64,000 nt of DNA. Origin: Bog-532 sp963742865 (GTDB taxonomy: Bacteria > Actinomycetota > Actinomycetes > Streptosporangiales > Streptosporangiaceae). The notes beneath the pieces were generated by a model, which saw only the letters and a program-made list of their open reading frames with translations, did not search any database and was not told the origin of the DNA. The translations under genes and the position numbers were made by a program. The stretch lies in the NCBI GenBank assembly GCA_963742865.1, contig CAVUNW010000077.1:248001-312000 (forward strand), given 5' to 3'. Below are positions 1-7,827 of the stretch, one piece after another. Every line of letters begins with the position of its first letter. The stretch's first letter is position 1.

Positions 1-15
1 CTCATGCATGCCACA

Positions 16-1257
16 TCAGCAGATCCGCGGCAGGGGATCACCAACCAGCAGATCGACGATCCTCGTGCCGCCGAAGGCCGTCTTCAGGTGGACGATGCCG
101 GGCGGCCCGTCGGTGACGTGACCGATGAGCGACGCCTGCGCGCCCAGCGGGTGGGTACGCAGTGCGGCCAGCGCCTGGTCCGCCTGGTCCCCGGCGACGA
201 CCGCGACCAGGCGGCCCTCGCAGGCCACGTACATCGGGTCGATGCCGAGCAGTTCCGCGGCGCCGCGGACCTCGGCCCGGACGGGGATGTCGTCCTCGTT
301 GACCAGGACGCCAACGTCCGCGGCCTTGGCGATCTCGTTGAGGATCGTGGCCACGCCGCCGCGGGTCGCGTCGCGCATGGCGCGGACCCCGGGAACCGCG
401 TCGAGCAGCCCGGCCACCAGGCCGTTCAGCGGGGCGGTGTCGGACTGGACGTCGGCCTCGATGTCCAGCTCGCCGCGGGCCAGCATGATCGTGACGCCGT
501 GGTCGCCGATCGGCCCGGAGACGATGATGGCGTCCCCCGGCTGGGCGTGGGCGACGCCGAGCGGGACGTCGCGGTCCAGCACGCCGACCCCCGCGGTGTT
601 GATGTAGCAGCCGTCGGCCTTGCCGCGCTGGACGACCTTGGTGTCGCCGGTCACCACCTGGATGCCGGCGGCGACCGCGGCCGCGCGCATGGACTCGGCG
701 ATCCGGGTCAGGTCGGCGACCGGGAAGCCCTCCTCCAGGATGAAGCCGGCCGACAGGTAGAGCGGGGTGGCGCCGCTCACGGCCAGGTCGTTGACCGTGC
801 CGTTGATGGCGAGCTCGCCGATGTCCCCGCCGGGGAAAAACAGCGGGGAGACCACGTAGGAGTCGGTGGTGAGGGCGACCCGGGCGCTGCCGACCGACAG
901 CGACGCCGCGTCCTCCAGCGGCTCCAGCAGCGGGTTGCGGAACGCGTCCAGGAAGACGGCCTCGATCAGCGTCGCCGTCGCCTTGCCGCCCGCTCCGTGC
1001 GACATCGTGATGCGCTCTTCGCGGACCCGGGGGCGGCGCCGGCGGGCGCGGTCGATGCGGTCGAGCACCTGCTGCTCACGCTGCTCGCGGTCGGCCGCCT
1101 GGCCGCGGCCCGCTCCCGTGTCGTGCGCGTGGTGCTCGTCGTGCTCACGCAGGGCCTGCTCGACCCAGCCGGCCCGCGGGGCGCCCTGGCCGCCGGTGTC
1201 CTGGGCCGCGTCGACGCCGGCAGGCACGCCGGGCCCGCCGGAGCCGTTGCCGGTCAC
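16..1257 (-). CDS. hypE: Hydrogenase expression/formation protein HypE
   Basis: HypE dehydrates the carbamoyl group on its C-terminal cysteine to a thiocyanate, the source of the CN ligands of the [NiFe] site; it works with HypF and HypD in the cytoplasm. The last residues are PRIC, the conserved tail with the acceptor Cys, and the AIRS-like core begins at SHGAGGK about 85 residues in. I chose GTG at 1257 because it overlaps the hypD stop (GTGA), giving 413 aa. The core is usually about 340 aa, so the first ~80 residues are a charged, Gly/Arg-rich extension. It is the last gene seen in the minus-strand maturation operon; hypA, hypB and hypF are not in the window. Confidence 0.95.
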   Translation of the reverse strand: MTGNGSGGPGVPAGVDAAQDTGGQGAPRAGWVEQALREHDEHHAHDTGAGRGQAADREQREQQVLDRIDRARRRRPRVREERITMSHGAGGKATATLIEAVFLDAFRNPLLEPLEDAASLSVGSARVALTTDSYVVSPLFFPGGDIGELAINGTVNDLAVSGATPLYLSAGFILEEGFPVADLTRIAESMRAAAVAAGIQVVTGDTKVVQRGKADGCYINTAGVGVLDRDVPLGVAHAQPGDAIIVSGPIGDHGVTIMLARGELDIEADVQSDTAPLNGLVAGLLDAVPGVRAMRDATRGGVATILNEIAKAADVGVLVNEDDIPVRAEVRGAAELLGIDPMYVACEGRLVAVVAGDQADQALAALRTHPLGAQASLIGHVTDGPPGIVHLKTAFGGTRIVDLLVGDPLPRIC

Positions 1258-2396
1258 GGCCTCCCCACCTCGATGGTCACGGCTTCCTTCACGCGATGCC
1301 GGTTCATCCGGCCGAAGTTGTAGTACGCCGCGCAGGCGCCCTCGGGCGAGACCATGCAGGTGCCGATCGGCGTCTCCGGCGTGCAGGCGGTGCCGAAGAC
1401 CTTGCACTCCCACGGCTTGAGGACGCCCTTGAGGACCTCACCGCACTGGCACGCCTTCGGGTCGGCGACCCGGACCCCGGGCACGTCGAAGAGCAGCTCG
1501 GCGTCGAACTGGGCGTACTTCTCGCGGACGCTCAGCGCGGAATGGGAGATGAAGCCGAGGCCCCGCCACTCGAAGTAGGGGCGCAGCTCCATCGTCTCGC
1601 CGATGACCTTCAGCGCCGTCGGGTTCCCGTCCCACGGGACCACGCGGGAGTACTGGTTCTCCACCTCCGAGCGGCCCTCGGACAGCTGCAGCATCAGCAT
1701 GTAGATCGACTGCAGGATGTCCAGCGGCTCGAACCCGGCGGTGACGACGGGCTTGCCGTACTCGCGGGCGATGAACTCGTACGGCCGGCAGCCGATGACC
1801 GTGGACACGTGCCCCGGGCCGATGAAGCCGTCCAGCCGCAGGTCCGGCGAGTCCAGGATCGCCTTGATGGCCGGGATGATCGTGACGTGGTTGCAGAACA
1901 CCGAGAAGTTCGCCAGGTTCTCGGCCGCCGCGCGCATGATCGTCATGGCCGTGGACGGGGCCGTGGTCTCGAAGCCGATGGCCATGAACACGACCCGCTT
2001 GCCGGGGTTGTTCCGCGCGATCTTCAGCGAGTCGAGCGGGGAGTAGACCATGCGGATGTCGGTGCCGGCCGCCTTGGCGTCGAAGAACGAGCCCTTGCTG
2101 CCGGGCACGCGCATCATGTCGCCGAACGACGTCATGATCACATCCGGCTCGGCGGCCAGGGCCATGGCGTCGTCCACCCGGCCCATCGGGATCACGCAGA
2201 CCGGGCAGCCGGGCCCGTGGACCAGGGTGATCGACTCGGGCAGGTAGTCCTCGAGGCCATGCTTGTAGATCGTGTGCGTGTGGCCGCCGCACACCTCCAT
2301 CAGCTTGTACTGGCGGCCCGGCTCACAGAGCGCGGCGATCTTCGCCGCGAGGGCGTGCGCCTTGTCCGCGTCGCGGAACTCGTCAACGAACTTCAT
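1254..2396 (-). CDS. hypD: Hydrogenase formation protein HypD
   Basis: HypD is the Fe-S scaffold on which, together with HypC, the Fe(CN)2CO group is assembled. The 380-aa length is normal. Visible motifs are CGGHTHTIYKHGL near residue 40, GPGCPVCVIP (redox cysteines) near 63, GHVSTVIG near 195, and a C-terminal cysteine cluster (ACQCGEVLKG, CKVFGTACTPETPIGTC) that ligates the [4Fe-4S] cluster. It starts at ATG, 10 bases after the hypC stop, and its stop overlaps the hypE start. No residue of the usual set appears lost. Confidence 0.96.
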   Translation of the reverse strand: MKFVDEFRDADKAHALAAKIAALCEPGRQYKLMEVCGGHTHTIYKHGLEDYLPESITLVHGPGCPVCVIPMGRVDDAMALAAEPDVIMTSFGDMMRVPGSKGSFFDAKAAGTDIRMVYSPLDSLKIARNNPGKRVVFMAIGFETTAPSTAMTIMRAAAENLANFSVFCNHVTIIPAIKAILDSPDLRLDGFIGPGHVSTVIGCRPYEFIAREYGKPVVTAGFEPLDILQSIYMLMLQLSEGRSEVENQYSRVVPWDGNPTALKVIGETMELRPYFEWRGLGFISHSALSVREKYAQFDAELLFDVPGVRVADPKACQCGEVLKGVLKPWECKVFGTACTPETPIGTCMVSPEGACAAYYNFGRMNRHRVKEAVTIEVGRP

Positions 2397-2405
2397 GACC
2401 GCCCC

Positions 2406-2678
2406 CTACTCAATTCGCGAATCGGCAAGCGCTTCGAGCTCGTCCGCGTAGGCCTGGCCGATGCCCTCCAGGAACTGCAGCGCCGCGGCGGCCTCCGCCT
2501 CGTCGATCTTCGACAGCGCGAAGCCGACGTGGATCAGCACCCACTCACCGGGCGCGGGCAGGTCATCGGCGAGCAGGCCGATGTTGATCACCCGCCGGAC
2601 ACCGCTCACGTCGACCCGGGCCAGATCCGGCTGGTCCGGGAGGAGCTCGATCACCTCACCCGGTATGCCGAGGCACAT
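2406..2678 (-). CDS. hypC: Hydrogenase assembly chaperone HypC/HybG
   Basis: A 90-aa HypC: it begins MCLGIPG, and the Cys that follows the initiator Met is the residue that carries the Fe(CN)2CO moiety and contacts the large-subunit precursor. The OB-like core ends with HVGFALSKIDEAEA, typical of the family. It lies between the maturation protease and hypD in the same operon. A second, atypical HypC-like protein is encoded at 3980-4234, so this is the canonical copy. Confidence 0.95.
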   Translation of the reverse strand: MCLGIPGEVIELLPDQPDLARVDVSGVRRVINIGLLADDLPAPGEWVLIHVGFALSKIDEAEAAAALQFLEGIGQAYADELEALADSRIE

Positions 2679-2706
2679 AGGATCATCCCCTCATTAATCT
2701 CATCGA

Positions 2707-3975
2707 TCAAGGCTCCTGCGGAATGCCCGCGGCGTGCTCGGCGGCCAGCGCGGTGACCACGCGGATGGCTTCGTCCACGGCGGCGGCGACGGGCTCGCTG
2801 AGCCCGATGCCCTCCTCCAGGCTGGCGGGCTGGCAGCCGACCACCAGAATGCGCCCGGCCTTGGCCCCGAGCATCTCCAGCACGCCGAACACCACGTCGG
2901 GCTGCATGCCGTGCGCGTTGAACATCTGGCTGCCCGGCAGCGAGTCATCGGCGGCGACCAGATTGGGCCGGTCCTCCGGCCCCACTTCGAGCACCGTGAT
3001 GGTGCCCGGCGGGCCGCCGCGCGGGGCGGCGTCCACGAGGATCGTCGTGTCGCGGGAGCCGGCCAGGTCGTATGCCAGGTGCATGCCGCTGGTCCCGTAG
3101 TCGGCGACCCGCACACCGTCCGGCAGCTCGGTGAACGCCAGCCGCCGGGCCACCTCCACGCCGAAACCGTCGTCACTGAGAAAGATGTTGCCCACCCCGG
3201 CGACGAGCACGCGGCCGCTCACGACGTCACCGCAGTGCCGGCGGAGCCCGGCCGTGGCAGGGCCGGCGGAACCGGCGGGATGGCGGAGGGCGGCGACGGT
3301 CAGCTCCCACAGCACGTGGTAGATGGTCGTCTGCGCCTCCTGGATCCGGTGCACCGAGGAAGACGGCGCGACGAACAGGTAGTCGATGCTGTCGAGCTCG
3401 GCCATCTTGCCGCCGTCGTATCCCGCCAGGCCGATGGTCAGCATGCCGCGCCGGCTGGCCTCGTCGAACGCCCGCACCAGGTTCGCGGAGTTCCCGCTGG
3501 TGGACAGGCCCACGGCGATGTCGTTCCGGCCGCCGAACGCGGCGAGCTGGCGGGCGAACACGACCTCCACGCCGATGTCGTTGCATAGCGCGGTGACCAC
3601 GGAGGTGTCGTTGGCCAGGCCGAAGGCGGGAAGCGGCCGGGCATCGCCGCCGGGATTGAGGAACAAGGTGGCGAGCTGCTGGGCGTCGGTGGCGCTGCCG
3701 CCGTTACCGAAGGCGAACAGGCGCCCCCCGGCGGCGAACCGCTCCGCGGCCCCGGCGGCGCACTGGGCCAGCCGCGTCCCGTCCCGCGTGCCGACCGTCT
3801 GCCTCAGCTCGGTGATCTCGGCGATCTTGGCCAGGGTGGAGGCCCGGACCTGGTCCAGCACGGCGGAGGTGTCCGTCGTGCCCGCATAGAGGAACGGGTA
3901 GAGCGACTCGACGCCGCCCGGCTCGCTCGCCTGACCGGCCGGGCGGGCGTGGTCCTGGCTGTCCTGCCGCGTCAC
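2707..3975 (-). CDS. SIS-domain protein fused in frame to a hydrogenase maturation endopeptidase
   Basis: One open frame of 422 aa joins two modules. Residues ~20-230 are a SIS (sugar isomerase/GmhA-like) domain with FGNGGSATDAQQ at ~89 and LSTSGNS at ~157. Residues ~252-422 are a HyaD/HybD-type [NiFe]-hydrogenase protease: GVGNIFLSDDGFGVEV at ~260 (first metal-ligand acid), LVDAAP at ~315 (Asp) and NAHGM at ~354 (His), which matches the Ni-sensing acid/Asp/His triad. The protease would clip the 22-residue tail after DPCLPCGVH of the large subunit. The start is GTG 3975 behind GGGGAG. An internal GTG at 3222 could start the protease alone. The fusion may be real, or it may result from a lost or gained base near the junction; the window contains many such errors. 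Confidence 0.8.
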   Translation of the reverse strand: MTRQDSQDHARPAGQASEPGGVESLYPFLYAGTTDTSAVLDQVRASTLAKIAEITELRQTVGTRDGTRLAQCAAGAAERFAAGGRLFAFGNGGSATDAQQLATLFLNPGGDARPLPAFGLANDTSVVTALCNDIGVEVVFARQLAAFGGRNDIAVGLSTSGNSANLVRAFDEASRRGMLTIGLAGYDGGKMAELDSIDYLFVAPSSSVHRIQEAQTTIYHVLWELTVAALRHPAGSAGPATAGLRRHCGDVVSGRVLVAGVGNIFLSDDGFGVEVARRLAFTELPDGVRVADYGTSGMHLAYDLAGSRDTTILVDAAPRGGPPGTITVLEVGPEDRPNLVAADDSLPGSQMFNAHGMQPDVVFGVLEMLGAKAGRILVVGCQPASLEEGIGLSEPVAAAVDEAIRVVTALAAEHAAGIPQEP

Positions 3976-3979
3976 CGGG

Positions 3980-4234
3980 TCATCTCCCCACGACGGCGAT
4001 GGCTTCCTTGGCGTGCACGAGAATCGTGTCGCCGGGCTCGGCTTGCACCAGCGCGACGCTGACTTCTTCCTCGCCCTGCCCAGTATCGACCACGGCGAGG
4101 CCATCGGCCAGCAAGCGGACGATGGTGACTTCGACCGCGGTGTCGGAGCAGGTGATGCAGACGTCGCCGTAGCACTCGGGCACGGCGGCCGCGACGGGCG
4201 GGGTGCCGGGTGACGGCTGGGCGGGCGCGGTCAT
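3980..4234 (-). CDS. Atypical HypC/HupF-like small protein
   Basis: An 84-aa protein whose second half follows the HypC fold pattern (EVTIVRLLADGLAVVDTG, then EEEVSVALVQAEPGDTILVHA). Unlike HypC it does not begin with Met-Cys: a ~20-residue Pro/Ala leader precedes three cysteines at 21, 26 and 29 (ECYGDVCITCSD). It therefore cannot present an N-terminal Cys and may have a different assembly or regulatory role. It starts at ATG 4234 inside the stop of the upstream SIS gene (ATGA) and ends 5 bases before the next SIS gene, so the three are almost surely co-translated. Confidence 0.8.
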   Translation of the reverse strand: MTAPAQPSPGTPPVAAAVPECYGDVCITCSDTAVEVTIVRLLADGLAVVDTGQGEEEVSVALVQAEPGDTILVHAKEAIAVVGR

Positions 4235-4854
4235 GCGACCACCCCGGGATCGAGCACGCCGGGCTGCTCGAAGAACACGTGCACCAGCTCCCACAGCACG
4301 TGGTAGAGGGTCACCTGCAGCTCCTTGACGATCCGCGGATCGTCGGACGGGGCGATCAGCAGATGGTCGATGGCCGGATGACCGGTCATCGCGCCGCCGC
4401 CCCCGCCGGCCAGGGCGATCGTCAGCAGGCCGTGCTCCCGGGCCGTCCGCAGGCCGGCCAGCACGCTCGCGCAGTGGCCGTCGGCGGAGATCCCGAGCGC
4501 GATGTCCTCGGGCGCCGCCAGGTAACGGATCTGGTGGGCGAAGATCTCCGCGATGCCGTCCCGGGCCGCGATGCCGGTCACCGTGGCCACGTCGGTGGTC
4601 AGCGCGATCGCGGGCAGCGCGCGCTTGCCGACGATCACGGGGTGCACGAACTCCACCGCCACGTGCTGGGCGTCGGCACTGGCCCCGCCGGTACCGAAGA
4701 CCACCAGCTTGCCGCCCCGGTGGAAACGGACCGCCATCGCGTGGCAGGCGCCGGCGACCGCATTAGCCTGCCCGGCCAGGCTCCCGGTGGGCACGACCCG
4801 CCGCTCGAACAGGACCGTGGCCGCACCCGCGCCCGTCACGGCTGGGTCAGTCAT
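4231..4854 (-). CDS. SIS-domain (GmhA/DiaA-like) protein of the hydrogenase operon
   Basis: A 207-aa SIS protein with a phosphosugar-binding pattern: FGTGGASADAQHVAVEF near residue 57, GISADGHCASV near 120, and a C-terminal YHVLWELVHVFFEQ helix. It resembles the SIS half of the neighbouring fusion (shared YHVLWEL), so the two are likely paralogues that may form hetero- or pseudo-dimers. The classical isomerase active site cannot be confirmed by eye. ATG 4854 overlaps the YceI stop by 8 bases. Similar SIS genes lie in hydrogenase operons of other actinobacteria, but their role is not established to my knowledge. Confidence 0.82.
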   Translation of the reverse strand: MTDPAVTGAGAATVLFERRVVPTGSLAGQANAVAGACHAMAVRFHRGGKLVVFGTGGASADAQHVAVEFVHPVIVGKRALPAIALTTDVATVTGIAARDGIAEIFAHQIRYLAAPEDIALGISADGHCASVLAGLRTAREHGLLTIALAGGGGGAMTGHPAIDHLLIAPSDDPRIVKELQVTLYHVLWELVHVFFEQPGVLDPGVVA

Positions 4855-5404
4855 GACTGGCCGCCGAGAGGTCGATGTCGACCTCGACGTCCACGGCGTC
4901 GCGCAGTTTGAGCGCACCGAACATACCCGAGTACGGCTTGATCCCGAAGTCGGACTGGACGATGGTCGCGGCGGCCTGGTAGTGGCCGTCACCGTTCTTG
5001 CTGACGGTCAGTGTGAGCGGCCGGGACTGCCCGTGCAGGGTCAGCGTGCCGCTGATCGTGCCGCCGCCGCGACCGTCCGGCGCGAACTGCGACGCGGTGA
5101 ACGTCGCCGCCGGGTACCGGTCGGCCTGGAGCTGCTTGAGGGCCGTCAGGGCGATCTCGCGGCGGTCGCGGTCGCTCAGTGCCTTGACGCCGCCGGTTCC
5201 CTCCCGGACAACCAGGGAATTGAGCTCGATCTGCGCCTCGAGGCGGTCCGGGGCGCCATCGTCACCGTCCAGTTCGCCCGACCATCGGGTCATCTCGATG
5301 GTCAGGTCGTGCCCAGCCTGAGCCGCCAGCCCGCTGCGGTATGTACGCAGAGTGATCCGGCCACCGCTTGGGCCGAGCCGGTGGCGCCCTTCATTAGCCG
5401 CCAT
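4847..5404 (-). CDS. YceI-family lipocalin-like protein
   Basis: A 185-aa protein of the YceI beta-barrel family, which binds long isoprenoid or fatty chains. It starts RHRLGPSGGRITLRT, has the central HGQSRPLTLTV strand and ends with FGIKPYSGMFGALKLRDAVDVEV, the family signature. No clear signal peptide is seen, so it is probably cytoplasmic here. I chose ATG 5404 rather than the upstream ATG 5452 because the family match begins right after it. It overlaps the following SIS gene, so it belongs to the hydrogenase maturation operon. Binding a quinone or isoprenoid would make sense near a respiratory hydrogenase, but that is inference. Confidence 0.85.
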   Translation of the reverse strand: MAANEGRHRLGPSGGRITLRTYRSGLAAQAGHDLTIEMTRWSGELDGDDGAPDRLEAQIELNSLVVREGTGGVKALSDRDRREIALTALKQLQADRYPAATFTASQFAPDGRGGGTISGTLTLHGQSRPLTLTVSKNGDGHYQAAATIVQSDFGIKPYSGMFGALKLRDAVDVEVDIDLSAASHD

Positions 5405-5494
5405 GCATGCACCGTAGGACACATGTGAGGGCAACGTCCAGTAGCCATTCAAGACAGTTCTGACTGAAAACGGGCACGCGAAAATATGTCCGGA

Positions 5495-5521
5495 GCCCGG
5501 AGAATTTTTTTTTTTCCGGGC
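5495..5521. other. T11 homopolymer between GCCCGG/CCGGGC arms
   Basis: Between the XRE gene and the YceI gene, an 11-base T run (A run on the coding strand) is flanked by 6-bp inverted arms GCCCGG and CCGGGC. Such a run is rare in DNA of this GC content. It could act as an upstream element or a slippage-prone site, but no function is shown. Confidence 0.5.
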
Positions 5522-5573
5522 CGACGGATATGACGGTGAAAACGGACATCCAGCGCCGGGCGGCCCGCCCGGG

Positions 5574-5873
5574 CTACTGCAACGGGATCTCGCCGAAGAC
5601 TTCCTGGATGCGGCGCAGGTCCCGGAGCCGTGGCTCGGTGGCGCCGCCGACCCACCGGCTCACCGTCTTGACCGATACGCCCAGCAGGCGCGCGGCCGCC
5701 TCCTGGGTCAGTCCCTCCCGCCGCAGCGCGACGGACATCCAGTCGGCAAAGTTGGAGGGCTGCCCGTCCTCGCCGAGCCGCACAAAAGACGAGCCGGGCG
5801 CTGATATCTGGGGGCTGCCATTCCCGGCACCGGCGGCCGCCGGCCCGGCGTCATTTGTGTCCGTACCGGGCAC
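5574..5873 (-). CDS. XRE-family helix-turn-helix regulator
   Basis: A 99-aa protein. The C-terminal half is a helix-turn-helix (LTQEAAARLLGVSVKTVSRW near residues 54-73) followed by a short dimer-like tail; the first ~45 residues are low-complexity and Gly/Ser-rich. It overlaps the upstream 112-aa gene by 23 bases and sits at the head of the minus-strand hydrogenase maturation arm, facing the hhyS promoter region. It is therefore a good candidate for the local regulator. The ligand or signal is not visible. Confidence 0.8.
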   Translation of the reverse strand: MPGTDTNDAGPAAAGAGNGSPQISAPGSSFVRLGEDGQPSNFADWMSVALRREGLTQEAAARLLGVSVKTVSRWVGGATEPRLRDLRRIQEVFGEIPLQ

Positions 5874-6189
5874 GGCCCTCCGCGCCGCCCCGGCCCGAGG
5901 GCGCCTGCAGCTCCGAGTGCAGGACGTCCACCTCGACGTGCTCGGGAAAGATGCGGAACGCGACCTGGATGGACCCGGACGGCCCGGCGGCGTCGAGCAG
6001 CGCGCGGAAGACGGTCTCCCCCACCTCGCGGTTGCCCTCCTCCGTCAGCGGCGACTCGGCCAGGCACCGCCGGACGAAATCGCGGATGTCCGGTATCGAC
6101 GAGGGTCGCGCGGGAAATACCTGGAAGAGAACGACGACCGGCATGACCTCGATCGGGTCCCCACTGGGACCGTGAACGGGCTCAGCCAC
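5851..6189 (-). CDS. Small protein with weak anti-sigma/RsbW-like kinase-fold similarity
   Basis: A 112-aa protein. I chose GTG 6189 because GAGGAG lies 7 bases upstream, a strong ribosome site; a longer frame reaches 6231. The pattern PARPSSIPDIRDFVRRCL, then VGETVFRALLDAAG, then VAFRIFPEHVEVDV resembles the start of HATPase anti-sigma factors, but the N-box residues (an Asn in the E-x-x-x-N helix) are replaced by ALLDAA. If homologous it is probably not an active kinase. It is first in the minus-strand operon, followed by an overlapping XRE gene. The function is not known. Confidence 0.6.
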   Translation of the reverse strand: MAEPVHGPSGDPIEVMPVVVLFQVFPARPSSIPDIRDFVRRCLAESPLTEEGNREVGETVFRALLDAAGPSGSIQVAFRIFPEHVEVDVLHSELQAPSGRGGAEGRARYGHK

Positions 6190-6686
6190 CGGATCTCTCC
6201 TCAAAGCCGTACGCAGCGCGCCAGGGCGCATGTTTGGGCTGAGCCAAGGCTATTCGATCCGGGCCGCAGCAGAAAGCCGTAACGGTGGCTGTGCACGCAC
6301 GAACGCCTCCAGCGTGTAGGCGAACCCGGGCGGGGAATCCGGAGCTGGCGGCGGATGGACGGACACTTCTGTCCGGTCGGTTGGCGTGTATGTCTTGTGG
6401 CGTAGGTTACACCGGGTCTACCATTGCGATGTCTGCGCACCACAATGGTGTCTGCGCACCAGAAGGCGGGTATACGCCATGTTCACCTGCTCGGATGTGA
6501 CGGCACGCCCTGTGGCGCGCGATGCCGCCGGTCTCTTCCGGGCGATGCGCACGGGCCGGCACGAGTTAATCCCGGCCGATCAGATGTCCGGTGGCCAGAC
6601 GCAGCGCCGGCCCGCATCGCGGGCCGGGGGGAGCGGGCGCAGATGCGACCCGAAGGCCAGCAATCCAGCGAGGAGGTGGCCTCGGC
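6190..6686. promoter_or_regulatory. Shared regulatory region between the two hydrogenase arms
   Basis: About 500 bp without a convincing gene separates the divergent arms. It holds a perfect 12-bp direct repeat GTCTGCGCACCA at 6431-6442 and 6450-6461 (19-bp spacing), overlapped by inverted arms CCATTG (6421-6426) and CAATGG (6443-6448). A possible sigma-A type promoter for hhyS is TTGGCG (6381-6386), 16-bp spacer, TAGGTT (6403-6408). AGGAGG at 6671-6676 serves the hhyS ATG. The repeats look like an operator. The promoter call is by eye only. Confidence 0.45.
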
Positions 6687-7760
<1,074 letters not shown>

Positions 7761-7827
7761 CCGACATGGTGATGCCGTCCGGCCGTACGCCGGCCGCCGC
7801 GCCCATTTTGAGGGGAAGGGATCAGCG

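Noticed and set aside
4..1323. A 439-codon plus-strand open frame opposite hypE
   Set aside because: Composition is Gly/Arg/Asp/Val-rich nonsense typical of the antisense of a high-GC gene; hypE on the other strand has full family motifs.
1296..2756. A 486-codon plus-strand open frame opposite hypD and hypC
   Set aside because: Shadow frame: no domain, and it runs through two genes whose cysteine motifs are intact on the minus strand.
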